DNA of 64,000 nucleotides from Acytostelium subglobosum LB1 (GCF_000787575.1 NW_012236528.1:1214576-1278575), one strand, 5' to 3'; shown: positions 21,919 through 32,546, numbered from the stretch's first letter. Notes: generated by a model from the sequence alone, not told the origin. A program made the numbers and translations.

Positions 21919-22673
21919 CTACGAGTAGTCTCTCCCAATGAAGTGTGCCACATCCAAGGTGTTTGTGGCCGACTTGTTCAAGTATCTCTCCCAGTGCAAC
22001 AGTTGCAACTTGAGGTCATAATGTGGCCCAATAATCTTCCTTCGTTCCTAGAGTGGACGTTAATACACAAAGTGGAAGGTTGAATGACAGATGCTATTGC
22101 CGTTAACAAAGAGAGTGATTGTATGTTGTTACCTTTACATGATGGAATGCATCATTGAGTGTGTAGTTCAATTTATACATTAGGTAGGCTATGACTATGG
22201 TTGCGCTTCTTGATCTCCCTCTCTTGCAATGTATGATACACTTGCCCTTGGTCTGAGCAATGTCATCAATATGTTGGAACAGTTTGTAGAAGGTATCAAA
22301 CTGATGTTCATCACCTACCCTATCCATAATCGGTAGTTTCAATTCATTGATGCCATCACGTTCATGATACACCTTTGACCTACATTCTTCAGCTAATCAA
22401 TCATACATGGTTGTTAATGAATGCTTGTTCAATATTCATACAATCCTTATTCTTCGACTACATACCAACATTGATGACCAATGTAACACCTAATGATTTA
22501 AGGTTGTCTGGTGCACAAGCACCTTCACCGGCCAGATAGAGATAGGGCAGTATCTCAGTGGCACAGTCATATTCTTGTTGTTTGGATCTAAAGTGTGGAT
22601 CTTCACGTTCTTCCAATTGTTCATTCAAAGTCTTTGCCTCCATGGCATGTCTATTGAATTTAAAGTGTACCAT
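21919..22673 (-). CDS. Dual-specificity protein phosphatase
   Basis: 198 residues in three exons on the minus strand: 22466-22673, 22133-22392 and 21919-22047. The catalytic signature HCKRGRSRS (codons at 22205-22231) matches HCxxGxxRS/T of the DUSP family. Upstream elements are EILPYLYLAGEGACA and LGVTLVINVAEECRS, the latter built across the first splice. AYLMYKLNYTLNDAFHHVK follows the P-loop, and the usual end motif R-x-x-I-x-P appears as RRKIIGPHYDLKLQLLHWE. The general acid Asp is probably that in PIMDRVGDE. It appears to be a small atypical DUSP with no MAP-kinase docking domain. Substrate is unknown. Confidence 0.88.
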
Positions 22674-23494
22674 TCTATATAAATATATATGTAAAGTAGT
22701 AGTTATTGTAATGATAATAATAATAGTGTAAGTAATAGTAAATGAAACGAGTTAACGAGGTAAGATGGTCGATCCTGGATGGATCAAGGACTGGAAGGAA
22801 AAAAGAAAGAATGTGTGTTTCTCAATCGTTCATTCAAGCCAAACGTCGACTTGTCAACGTGTTCATCTCAATACAGTCAATGAATGTTATAACTTAAAGA
22901 GATATAATAAGTAAGGTAAGGATGATATGGCATGACATGTTTGTTTGTAAAGGCACATAAGTCATGTCAATTGAATTCATATAATGGTCGATAACGATGA
23001 TCTCAGATTGTAATTAAACAACTTGTAAAACATGATGATTATGAGATGTTGATTGACTTTCAAACATGTCAATTTACATTGAGCATAAGTGTAAATGTCA
23101 CAAAAGAGGATATTAATAGCTATTAGACACATTACCATTACATAAAGAATAAGCTTCCACACTGAAGACATACATGTAACCTACCACAAGACGACTTCCG
23201 AAGTATGACTCTTTTTAAAAGCTTTCAATGGAAAGAAAACAAAAAACCCATCAAAGAATCCCATCAAAACAAAGATATTTTGGTCAAATTCACAATGTCG
23301 ATGTCGAATCACTCAGAGCACTGCAAATGGATGCATACCCGTCCACCTTACCCTTACATTACTGCCACCACAACCATCCATCCATCGACACGGAGACTGT
23401 GAACTGTCTATGGGTGTGACACGAAGATTTATAAGACCGTTTGATCTTCATTCCAAGCCATTCAATCAATCAACCAATCAAACAAAGAAACAAA
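22674..23494. other. Divergent intergenic region
   Basis: 820 bp between the phosphatase and the GPI-type protein gene. AT-rich near the phosphatase start and TCAA-rich just before 23495. No credible gene. Short open frames around 23200-23420 read into leader sequence. Confidence 0.5.
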
Positions 23495-25258
23495 ATGTCA
23501 AAGACATATAACTATTTATTTATTTATTTAAGTTGTGTATTATTAGTATTATTAGGTTGCCAACCATTGGCTACCAATGCTGATTGTATAAATGGAAGTG
23601 CCAAGTCCATTTCACAGTACAACATCACCTTCACTTTTGACAAGCAGGTACCATGTGGTCAGTTTGTCAATGGTGACTACTGGGTCACACCTGCCCCCGC
23701 TGCTGCTGGCAGTGCCAGCCCCACAGTGACCATCATCTCAATCACACCAGACTTCAACGGAACTTTCCATGGATGGGAGGTCAACCCCACCAGCTGGGTC
23801 CAGAACGGCTTTGACTATGAGATTGATGGCTTCAACAAGTCACTCGTCCCCACTCTCCCCTATGCCGCCGCAGTCAACTCATCTGTCGTCAAGGCAATCT
23901 CAGAGACTGGTGTCGATCGTTGTGACAACCATCACGGCTGTCTGTTGACCGCCGCCGTGCTGACCGTGTTGGAGAAAGCACCACCCGCCAACACCTTCCG
24001 TCCATCATACTTTGGCAAGGTCAAGAAGCAGTACTCTGCCAACAACCTGCGTTCAAGCATCTTGCCCAACCTGGCTCCGACCGCTGAAACCCCCACCCAC
24101 GCCTACATGATGTCGCGTTTCCAGCGTGTTCAGCTCGATCATTACAAGTACTGGCAGGGTCGCTACCTCCACCCAACACTCAACATGGCCGACTATGGTG
24201 CACAGATTGCCAGTGACTCTGGAGACGGAGCACTCTACCTCACCCTGAGCATGACTGTAGCCCAGAAGAAGGAGTTCCTGATCCTCTACACACAGGCTTG
24301 TTTGGACTATGCCGGTATGTTGTTTGCCGGCGTGACATGGCAGGCTGATGGTGGTCACGGCTCTGGTCGTAAGATGCCAGTGGCCTTTGCCGCCGTTATC
24401 ACTGGAGACCAGGACATCTACAACAGGATCTCCAATGTCACACCAAACACATTCGGAGAGGATGGCCAGCTCTACTACAGCAAGAACGCCAGTCGCGTGC
24501 TTTGGGGCCAGATCGCCTGTACATGGGACGACTACTGGTACTACATTCTTAATGCTCCAGACGGACAGAAGGACTGCGCTGACCCATACGGATACATCGA
24601 TGGTGGCATTCCAGACGAGTCCTCCTACCAGTTCTGCTGCACCTCTGCTTCGTGGAGATCGACTGCACTCGTTCTGCGCATCATTCCAGGTTTGGCCTGC
24701 GCTTTCAACTTTGACTACTTCTTGCAGTACGCTGATCGCTGGCACTATGGTGGAGTGTGGACCGCCCCAGACCCTTTCACCAAGAGTGCCCCAGGTGGTG
24801 TGCTTGGAACACCCAGTCGTTTTGGTACCTTGAATGGAACCCTTGCTGGACAAGGCTACTACTCTTCCGACTTCTCCCTCAACATGTGGAACACGTATCG
24901 TATGAGTGGATTGGCCAATCAAACATCAACTTGCACTGGACCATTCACCACTGCTGGTTCCACTACTTCCGCCGGCACCACCGTCTCACCAACAACCTCC
25001 ACCTCGACCACTAGTGCAGGACCATCCACAACTACTGGCTCACCTGCCACTACCATCACCACTAGTGCTGGTCCATCCACAACCACCACTACATCGTCCA
25101 CCTCTGCAGCTGCCACTACCTCTACCACCTCATCAACTACCACTGCCGCCCCATCTACCACCTCAACTACCACCTCTCGCCAACCAAGCAGTGCAATCAA
25201 GGTTGCTGTCTCTTCAATGATGTTGCTCGCCTTCATTTTTGTTGCCATCATGTTGTAG
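23495..25258 (+). CDS. Secreted or GPI-anchored surface protein with Ser/Thr-rich stalk, family unknown
   Basis: 587 residues, single exon. I prefer ATG 23495 because it is preceded by the A-rich leader AACAAAGAAACAAA and begins a signal peptide (YLSCVLLVLLGCQPLATNA). The upstream ATG at 23441 adds 18 leader-like residues. The body (about residues 40-475) is rich in Trp, Tyr and Cys (YWVTPAPAAAG, HGCLLTAAVLTVLEKAPP, DGGHGSGRKMPVAFAAVITG, WGQIACTWDDYWYYI). It has several N-glycosylation sites. A mucin-like T/S/P stalk of about 90 residues follows. The hydrophobic end (VAVSSMMLLAFIFVAIML) fits a GPI-anchor signal. I do not recognise the globular domain. The G-H-G-S-G-R-K segment could be a ligand or catalytic loop, but this is speculation. 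Confidence 0.75.
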   Translation: MSKTYNYLFIYLSCVLLVLLGCQPLATNADCINGSAKSISQYNITFTFDKQVPCGQFVNGDYWVTPAPAAAGSASPTVTIISITPDFNGTFHGWEVNPTSWVQNGFDYEIDGFNKSLVPTLPYAAAVNSSVVKAISETGVDRCDNHHGCLLTAAVLTVLEKAPPANTFRPSYFGKVKKQYSANNLRSSILPNLAPTAETPTHAYMMSRFQRVQLDHYKYWQGRYLHPTLNMADYGAQIASDSGDGALYLTLSMTVAQKKEFLILYTQACLDYAGMLFAGVTWQADGGHGSGRKMPVAFAAVITGDQDIYNRISNVTPNTFGEDGQLYYSKNASRVLWGQIACTWDDYWYYILNAPDGQKDCADPYGYIDGGIPDESSYQFCCTSASWRSTALVLRIIPGLACAFNFDYFLQYADRWHYGGVWTAPDPFTKSAPGGVLGTPSRFGTLNGTLAGQGYYSSDFSLNMWNTYRMSGLANQTSTCTGPFTTAGSTTSAGTTVSPTTSTSTTSAGPSTTTGSPATTITTSAGPSTTTTTSSTSAAATTSTTSSTTTAAPSTTSTTTSRQPSSAIKVAVSSMMLLAFIFVAIML

Positions 25259-25265
25259 ATGATTC

Positions 25266-25276
25266 AATAAAATAAA
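25266..25276 (+). terminator. Polyadenylation signal of the GPI-type protein gene
   Basis: Overlapping AATAAA hexamers (AATAAAATAAA) lie 8 bp after the stop codon at 25258. The convergent UBX gene ends at 25344, so the two 3' ends are only about 85 bp apart. Confidence 0.5.
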
Positions 25277-25343
25277 CAGACCAATGTTATATTACGAACG
25301 ATGTGTTTCCAGTGTGACAATGTTATTGATCAATCAGATCAGA

Positions 25344-27035
25344 TCAGTCGTCTTCAGAACGGACATTCAGAAGACATTGTGGATGTATGTCTGTTTCCTT
25401 CAATGTGAGGTTATACTGTTGTTTGCCAAAGACCTTGCGAGGGAATGTCATGCTGAACTGATAGTTTTCCAACTCGACTCCAGAGCCATCCAAGAAGTAT
25501 GCCAACTGAGTGCGTGAATGAATGTAGGGAGGAGGTTAGTGAGTGCACTACTACGATGAGCTGAACGGAACATACTGTTTGGATTGTGTCTGTTGAGTTG
25601 AACCTTCTCTCGATCTTGGTGTCGTCTGGTAGTTTGAAAATGATGTGTGTGGACTCTGGACCCTTTGGAGGCTCAGGGGGCACCAGCTTGCCATGACTCA
25701 ACTTTTCACTCTTCTTGTTCTCAACAGCCTTTGCCTCTGCCAACACTCTCTTCTTCTCCTCTTCCTCCTTCCTTGCCTTCTCAATATCCGCTCTCAATGA
25801 TTCCTGGTACTCCCTATTCTGTTCATCTACAATCCTCCTTTGAGCATCTGTTTCCTCCCTGTTGATTGTTATTTTGATCAACTTGTTAGTATTGATTGTT
25901 TGAGTAAGTGATTGGATGTGTATACATACTGCTCCTGTCTCAATCTTTGAAGTTTAACCTCATTGACAGTGATCTCGTTGACCAAGAGGTTGTAGAATTG
26001 GTCTCTGACAATATTAGCCTGCAATAGATGTAGAAGCTCAGGGGTTCCTCCTCCAAAGTTGGCAACGATGCCAACGATTGGATATCCCTCAAATGGTACC
26101 AATTGCAATAGTCTCTTCTCATCAGTTGGGTTGATCGTACCCACCCAGAATACATAGTTTGTGTTGATAAACTCAAAGATCTCCTCTGATGCCAGTATAT
26201 CCCTATTATGAATGATTAGTACTCACTCATGAAATTCTTCCTTGGTGATTACTTACATGCAGAAGTTGTCAGCATTTGGATTCTGTGGACTGTGAAGGTA
26301 GGCAAGGACGAGCCTGCCAGTTCTGCGGGCCTCGGTCAGGGCATCTTTGTATGAACCTTGGAAGGGCGTTGGGACCAACATGTGGGCCATCTCGAGGTAG
26401 TCCGAGGCAAAGGAAGGGTAGGACACGCTGTCGAGGAACTCTGTCAGAGAGTTTCCAGTGCCAAAACGTGCGTTGTAGTTCTCGGCGAATTGATGCTGTC
26501 TATAGATATCATTGTCTTGTATGTTGTCATCATTGTTTTGATCATCATTGTTTTCATCTTCATAGTCCATATCCTGATCGGCATCAATATACTCTGGCTG
26601 AGGTGGTACGAATGGACGTGGATGTGGAATGAAATGTTGAGGAATATGTGGAGGTTGAGGTTGAGGTTGAGGATGAGGTGGTAGTACTTGTGGTTGAATA
26701 TGTGGCTCTTCCACTACTGCAGGCTCACCAGTGGCATCAGCCACCTCAACCATCTCAATATTCTTCAATTCCATTGCTGCCAATTCAGTCTCATTCTTAT
26801 CTAATATCATGTTGAATTGTATTAATGATTAGTATGTAATAATACATATGTTTAAGTTAAACTTGTCAACAATAGACATACTATCTAACAGACCAAGTAA
26901 CATCTGTTTATGTATTGGTACATTTGTATACATCTCTAGTTGACTCTTCAAGTCAAACACAGTAGCATGTAGTGGCAGTGTAATTGGTAAAGAGTTGTTA
27001 TCGAACAACACATCGAATGATATATTCTCGTCCAT
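25344..27035 (-). CDS. FAF1/UBXD-type protein (UBL-UAS-UBX)
   Basis: Cofactor that recruits the p97/Cdc48 ATPase to ubiquitinated clients. 471 residues in five exons on the minus strand: 26882-27035, 26257-26800, 25930-26202, 25576-25858 and 25344-25505, all in phase. The N-terminus is ubiquitin-like (FDVLFDNNSLPITLPLHAT, MLLGLLD). A P/H-rich linker precedes the UAS thioredoxin-like domain (GSYKDALTEARRTGRLVLAY, NTNYVFWVGTINPTDEKRL). A long charged helix of R/E/K repeats follows (ESLRADIEKARKEEEEKKR). The UBX domain starts THIIFKLPDDTKIERRFNST and ends LKETDIHPQCLLNV. The Phe-Pro-Arg p97-binding loop is present as TFPRKVFGK. Confidence 0.9.
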
Positions 27036-27670
27036 CTTGCTTGAGTGTGTGTAAGTGTCTATAACAACTATCTAACTATATAACTATCTAACTATCTTAT
27101 TATCTTTGTACTTATGTCTTATTATCTGTTTTGTGTTGTGAATAAAGTTGTAAATAGTGGATGTTCACACTCACACCCAAGTTTAGTTTGTTAATATGAC
27201 TGGCATTTATTGTTTGTGTGTTTGTGTGTGTTGGTGTTGTGTTGGTGTGTTTGTGGTTTGTGATGAGAATGAATGAATGAATGAATGAGATTGACTTGGA
27301 CTTGCTTGGACGTGGACCTTGACATTGTGGAACATGTTGTCTACTTCCATCATTATGATCCATATATCCTATCCATCATACATATATACATCCAAATGCT
27401 CCATTCACAAATCAATGATTGATCCAAGAACGGCAGAGGTTCGTGAGAAATAGACGACCTGCTGCATGGGTTTGATTACTGACTGACTGACTGACTGATG
27501 GCTGACTGACTGGCTGACTGACTGTAAGGTTACATGGACCATATGTAATGATATGCTGCTGGGCTAGACGGACGTTCGGACGGACTTATGGACGGTCTGG
27601 CTGTCGTGACAGTCTGCTACACATAAGAAGAAGGTGATTCAGAGGAGGAGTGCACGGCTGTGTGTCTGAC
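27036..27670. other. Intergenic region with TG-rich and GACT repeats
   Basis: 635 bp between the UBX gene promoter and the 3' end of the NYN gene. It contains GTGTTTGTGTG-type runs near 27210-27255 and a GACT microsatellite (27479-27524). No gene was recognised. Confidence 0.5.
27479..27524. repeat. GACT/CTGA tetranucleotide microsatellite
   Basis: Imperfect tandem GACT units with two GGCT variants. Similar shorter GACT runs occur at about 17265, 20360, 30500, 45800 and 46080, so this is a genome-wide simple repeat. Confidence 0.7.
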
Positions 27671-30154
27671 TCAAGAGTTTGGAAATACAAAGTCTGGATT
27701 TGGCAGGAACTCGTGGCGTGCAAATGTGAATGAGATGCAGTGCTCACGGATGAATCGCCTGGCCTTCTGACGCTCGGCCTCTGTCTCCTGCTTGTTGATG
27801 TGGTCGTTGTATCGATCGTTCGTGACAATCATCGCGCCATGCTTCTTGGCGTACTGAATGGCATAGCTGTCGTCATAGTCCTGGGGCGGCGTCATGCACA
27901 CCAGTCCCTTCTCAACCAGCTCGTTGAACATCTTCATGTCGTCGACGAATGGCTGGAAGTCAGTGATGCGCATCGGTGCGTTGGGGCCGGATGGCTTGCG
28001 CGTGGCCACATGTTCGGGGACGAATGTGATCACTTCGAAGCCTCTCTGCGAGTAGTACTCGATGGCCTTTTTGATGGCCAACACTGAGAACGTCTTGCTG
28101 TTGCCGTACTTCAAAGCCACGTTTGGTCCATCGATGACGATCATTGGCGACCTGTTCTTTTTGGACTTTTGAAAGACGGCAGAGTCGGAAGGCACCTCAA
28201 TGAGGCCGCGTGCGCCAGGAACTGGTGGCTGAGACAGCTTGGTGTTGGTCTCTGCAATCGTAGTTGTAGTACTGGTGCTCTTTGTTGTGGCAAGGGTCTC
28301 CCCGTTCCAAAGGATGGTCTCGCCATCATCATCCTCATCGTCGTCGTTGGTGCTTGCCTGTACCTGTGCCTGTGTTTGAGCCTGAGCCTGAGCTTGAGAC
28401 TGTGTTTGAGTTTCGTCCTTAGTCTGGTCTTGTGCAGGCTCATGAGGCTGATGCTTGTGATGGTTCTCAACGCTGAAGATCTTGCCAATGTTGCCAACGA
28501 TCAGGTCTTTGATGATGGTCGTCTCTTTGCGCTTCTCAACAAGCACGCGATATCCTTGTACCTCATGCTTGACGTCACCCACTTTGCAGGGCACCTTGCA
28601 CTCCTTGAGTATGCCTCCATATGTGAAGCCACCCTTGCTACGGGGTACTAGCGCGATCTGATTGGGCGCAAACTTGCTCACGGGAGAGAAGACCAGGTTG
28701 TGTAAGTCCTTCAGCGATGCCTTTTGACCGATTGCACGTATGGGCGCAGCCGAGGTTGTTGGCAGCGGGTTGGCGGGGAGGTTGGCGATCGAGTCGGCGG
28801 TCTTGGGCACCTTGTCGCGTGAGACCAGCTTGCCGAGGTAGGATGCTGGCAAGTCCTTGAAGAGGTTCTCCTTCTTGGCGCCGGATGGGTAAATGGCGCG
28901 GTAGTTGACTCCGGGATGATGCACGCTTGTGTCGTGATGACACTGGTTGGAGGCGATGACCTCGTGAATCTTTCCGTAGGTCAGGCCGCCACGTGAGCGC
29001 GGCACCAACACAATCTCATGCAACGCAAACTGGTTGGACGCGGTGAATGTCACGGTGTCCATGTCAAAGGCGGTGGGGAGCTCGCCCAATGTGCGGCCAA
29101 CCAGTCTCTCCTCCTTGTACTGCTTCTTCAGCAATGCAATGTCCAATTGTTGTTGTACGCTCTCCTGATTTGCTGCAGCGGATACTTCGCTTGTTGATGT
29201 TGCTGTGGCTGTGGCTGCAGAGTTTGGTGTGCCATTCCTGCTGTTGTTGCTGTTGTTGTTGCTGGCGGACTTCTTTGGCGTCCTCTCTCTTGGCTCAACC
29301 TTCTTTGGTGTCCTGTTGTTGGAGGCACGAGGGATGGGCTTAGTCTCTGAGCTTGGAGTGTGCTGCTTGGCATCCTTGTCAGCAGCAGCGGCAGAGGTCT
29401 TGGTTGGAGTGAACATCTTGTTGACTTGTTCTAAAGTGATAAAGATCGAGTTAGTGATTGAAATCATCGTGCCAACGCGATGGCCGTACATACCTATATT
29501 GGCGTCGTTTCTCTGAAGGATCTTGACAACTTGTTGCTCCTTCTTGGCACTGCCTGGACTCTTTGATTTGGACTTGTACCTTCCATTGCCACTGCCTTGT
29601 GAGTGATTGTTGTTGTTGTTGTGGTTGTTTGATTGCTTCTTTGATGGGGTTGATGCAGAGGCTGAAAGGACCTCGGCACCAGACGTTGGCTCAAACTGCT
29701 TCCTTGTCCTGTCCTGAGCACCCATGGGGGAGGATGTCGATTGAGGGAAGGTCGAGATACTGTGAGCCTTGAGTGGCAGGGCGGCGGGCTCGTCTTCACT
29801 GTCATCACTCTCACTGCGATTGGCAATTGTGGCACCGCGACCCATTCTTCGACGTGGCTGACCCTGAATGGAGGAACGTGGGGCGCCCAACTGATTGAAC
29901 TCGTCATCTTCGGACGATTCCGTGTCGCTGTCATTGTCATTATCGTTGGGGTCGAAGCGATTGGCTATGCCGCCATGCAGGTAGGGGTGGCTTCCATTCA
30001 TCATGTACGGGTGGATGGTGTTGCCATGCATTGCATACGGGTCGACAAAGACATCGTCATCATCACTCTCGCTCTCATAGTTGTCATTGATGTCGATAAA
30101 GTCGAAACATGAAGCGATCAGCGTGTCATTGTCGCTGTCACTATTCATGTTCAT
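27671..30154 (-). CDS. Zc3h12a-like NYN-domain ribonuclease with duplicated upstream domain
   Basis: 806 residues if the 63-nt in-frame intron 29431-29493 (GTATGT...TTTAG) is removed, or 827 if read through. The C-terminal 160 residues form a NYN/PIN-like RNase domain of the Zc3h12a (Regnase/MCPIP1) type. Acidic active-site motifs are PMIVIDGPNVALKYGN, QDYDDSYAIQYA and MIVTNDRYNDH. Two copies of a segment with LVPRS-x-GG-x-TYG-x-I precede it (plus-strand coordinates about 28969-29030 and 28612-28672). The N-terminal 330 residues are acidic, S/N-rich and disordered. No CCCH zinc finger is visible, unlike animal Regnases. A role in mRNA decay is inferred from the NYN domain. Confidence 0.82.
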   Translation of the reverse strand: MNMNSDSDNDTLIASCFDFIDINDNYESESDDDDVFVDPYAMHGNTIHPYMMNGSHPYLHGGIANRFDPNDNDNDSDTESSEDDEFNQLGAPRSSIQGQPRRRMGRGATIANRSESDDSEDEPAALPLKAHSISTFPQSTSSPMGAQDRTRKQFEPTSGAEVLSASASTPSKKQSNNHNNNNNHSQGSGNGRYKSKSKSPGSAKKEQQVVKILQRNDANIGMYGHRVGTMISITNSIFITLEQVNKMFTPTKTSAAAADKDAKQHTPSSETKPIPRASNNRTPKKVEPRERTPKKSASNNNSNNSRNGTPNSAATATATSTSEVSAAANQESVQQQLDIALLKKQYKEERLVGRTLGELPTAFDMDTVTFTASNQFALHEIVLVPRSRGGLTYGKIHEVIASNQCHHDTSVHHPGVNYRAIYPSGAKKENLFKDLPASYLGKLVSRDKVPKTADSIANLPANPLPTTSAAPIRAIGQKASLKDLHNLVFSPVSKFAPNQIALVPRSKGGFTYGGILKECKVPCKVGDVKHEVQGYRVLVEKRKETTIIKDLIVGNIGKIFSVENHHKHQPHEPAQDQTKDETQTQSQAQAQAQTQAQVQASTNDDDEDDDGETILWNGETLATTKSTSTTTTIAETNTKLSQPPVPGARGLIEVPSDSAVFQKSKKNRSPMIVIDGPNVALKYGNSKTFSVLAIKKAIEYYSQRGFEVITFVPEHVATRKPSGPNAPMRITDFQPFVDDMKMFNELVEKGLVCMTPPQDYDDSYAIQYAKKHGAMIVTNDRYNDHINKQETEAERQKARRFIREHCISFTFARHEFLPNPDFVFPNS

Positions 30155-30913
30155 TGTTGATAGTTGATTATTGTTTGTTTGTTGTTTGATTGGATTGAAT
30201 TTTTGGAATGATTGAATGAATGATTGATTAAGTTATTGATATCAAATGGTGACTTGTGGACGATATATATTGGCTATGTACGACGTTGATGATGACGATG
30301 ATATTGACGTGTCGACAATGAGACAAGCTTGCATGTTGCACAATGATAGTAATAGATAATTCCTTTGTATCACTTGTGAGTTAGTGAGTGAGTTGAGTAT
30401 TCTCCTTTGTTGTTGTTGTAGTTGTTGTTTGCTTGGTTGGGCTACTAATCCACTACTGCTGCTGTTACTGCTACTGCGCTGCTACTGAATGAATGACTCT
30501 GACTGACTGACTGACTGAGTATATCTCACCTGCTTCTGTCTGCAGTGAACGTTCCTCTCTCTTCAAAATGAACTGAACTGACTACTGAACTAAACTTAAA
30601 ACTAAAAGTTATATTTTGTTATTTACAATCATAAATGAGATGATGTATGTATATTAGATATAGATATTGATAAAGATATGATAGATAATAGATATAGATA
30701 AAGATATATATGTTATTATGAATGAATGAATGAAACGAAAGTGAGTTAGTAACAACAAAATTAAGGGAATAAAAAAGAGAGAATTGTGCTGAAGTGAGGG
30801 TTTGAGGGAAGTTCCTTCAACTTTGACTTGCCATTGCAAGTCAGAGATAGTTAGTTGAACTCTCAAAGAGATAATAGATAATAATAATAATTTGTTATTA
30901 ATAACATAGCAAG
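30155..30913. other. Intergenic region
   Basis: 760 bp, AT-rich, with TTGTTG and GACT short repeats and an AGATATAGAT-type run near 30655-30710. The NYN gene promoter should lie at its left end and the 3' end of the VASt gene at its right end. No gene was recognised. Confidence 0.5.
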
Positions 30914-32404
30914 CTATTTGTGTAAACGTTGTTGTCCTGATCGAGCGGGCTTGGACAGTGCAAAGATTGAGATGACCACTACCATGCAGACGACCAGGCT
31001 AGAGGCCACAGGGAAGAAAATGTCGTACCAAGCAGACGATGATGTTGACGAAGTTGACGACGGTGTAGTTGATGATTTCGAGTCAATGTCCTTGTCCTTG
31101 TTGGACGATGATGATGACTCGTTATTGTTTTGCATTGACAATGTGTTCATGATGGCAGATAGTTCTTGATCGATGGCGTGCTCGGCCTGTTGGCGCCTCT
31201 CACGCATCAGTCGACTGTTCAACTCCATCTGGTGTAGCAGATTCTCAACGTTGGACAGTTGTTGCTCGGTCGCACCATTCGTCGAGGAGTGCAAGGAGGA
31301 TGTCGACGAGCACGGCGACGACATGATCGACGACGGCTGTGAATCACTCGCGTATATATTACTGTAGCCACTGTTGTTGCTTATATTGTTGTGCCCGCTG
31401 TTGTTGTTACTGCTGGTAGTCTGCTGTAGGTTGTTGGTCATCATCTCGGACAACGATATCTCAATCTTGAGCAGACTCTGTGTCGTGTGTTGGGTGTAGT
31501 CGCGCAGGTCTTCCAGGTCGTGCTTGAGGTAGTCCTCAATCTCTTCAGTCTTGCAGTCTACGCTCCAGTTCTTAAACTTATGTACATTCTTATCTCGCCT
31601 ACTACTGCTGTTGCCGCTGGCGCTGGTGCTGTTGTTGCTCTTCCTTCTTCGACGAGTCGGTGGTGGATCGGAGTGATGGACATGCCCACGATGTTGAGTT
31701 GGATGATGCTCCAATGGGTATCGATATTGTTTGATTGTTTGTGATTGTGATTGAGTTGCTAACTGTTGTTGTTGTTGTTGTTGCTGACGCGCCAACTCTT
31801 GCTCATTTTGTTGATGTTGTATCAGCTGTGCTTGCAACATCTTTAGTCGTTCAATCTTTATAGCATCGATGCGCTCTTGAACAATGTCGACGTATTGTGT
31901 GGCAGAAGCAGCGGCGGCCTTGATAATGAACACTTCAAATAGGTGACCGACCATGTACATGTTGAATGTTGTGCGCAGTGTAAGTTCCAGTTTGATCTGA
32001 TTGTTGGTCTGCTTCGACAGTATCCACTCGGTCTCCACATTGAAGTAATCGCCCATTATATCTGGTCTGTAGTTTGTTGTTATACGTGTGATATCTGCTG
32101 CGCCTTGTGTCATCGGCGTCGGCGCATATATACACTGTTGCTCGACGATCGACGTTGCATCCTTGCCAATCAGCTTGCGTATTGATGGTGGGGCATTGAT
32201 TGGTGCCTGAAATGATATAGATCTAGTCTCTGATCCACGCGGTATTGTAGTAGTAGTTGTAGTTGTAGTAGTCCATGGTGTGAATGATATATTGATGTCG
32301 CCTCTGGCTAGATGATACTGTCGTTGACCATCCTCATCCTTGTAAATAGTTAAGAAGTCTGCTATTGTGCATTCGAATGTTCTAATAACCTTCTCTTCTT
32401 TCAT
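30914..32404 (-). CDS. VASt-domain membrane protein (Lam/Aster-like sterol-transfer family)
   Basis: 496 residues, single exon. Residues 1-180 match the VASt (StAR-like) fold of Lam/GRAMD1 proteins, which move sterol at ER-plasma membrane contacts. Visible parts are a start strand (FECTIADFLTIYKDEDGQRQ), a central strand pair (SISFQAPINAPPSIRKLIGK), the diagnostic IMGDYFNVETEWILSKQ, and LELTLRTTFNMYMVGHLFE. A Q-rich coiled segment and S/N-rich linker follow. A membrane segment near the C-terminus (FPVASSLVVCMVVVISIFAL) and a short basic tail suggest an ER tail anchor. No GRAM domain precedes VASt, so the layout is shorter than animal and fungal relatives. Lipid specificity is not visible. Confidence 0.75.
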   Translation of the reverse strand: MKEEKVIRTFECTIADFLTIYKDEDGQRQYHLARGDINISFTPWTTTTTTTTTIPRGSETRSISFQAPINAPPSIRKLIGKDATSIVEQQCIYAPTPMTQGAADITRITTNYRPDIMGDYFNVETEWILSKQTNNQIKLELTLRTTFNMYMVGHLFEVFIIKAAAASATQYVDIVQERIDAIKIERLKMLQAQLIQHQQNEQELARQQQQQQQQLATQSQSQTIKQYRYPLEHHPTQHRGHVHHSDPPPTRRRRKSNNSTSASGNSSSRRDKNVHKFKNWSVDCKTEEIEDYLKHDLEDLRDYTQHTTQSLLKIEISLSEMMTNNLQQTTSSNNNSGHNNISNNSGYSNIYASDSQPSSIMSSPCSSTSSLHSSTNGATEQQLSNVENLLHQMELNSRLMRERRQQAEHAIDQELSAIMNTLSMQNNNESSSSSNKDKDIDSKSSTTPSSTSSTSSSAWYDIFFPVASSLVVCMVVVISIFALSKPARSGQQRLHK

Positions 32405-32546
32405 TTCTTATCTCTAATATCAATTCAATGCAATCAATATCAACATCTCTCTATAAAAATCTTTGTATCACTAACTTGTTGTATGAAAACTGATCTGAGA
32501 ATGACAACCAATCACAAGTTCCCTCTTTTTTTTCAAAGTTGAACAA

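Noticed and set aside
24053-24922. A 289-codon minus-strand frame opposite the GPI-type protein
   Set aside because: It is antisense to a well-supported gene with signal peptide and stalk, and shows no domain or start context.
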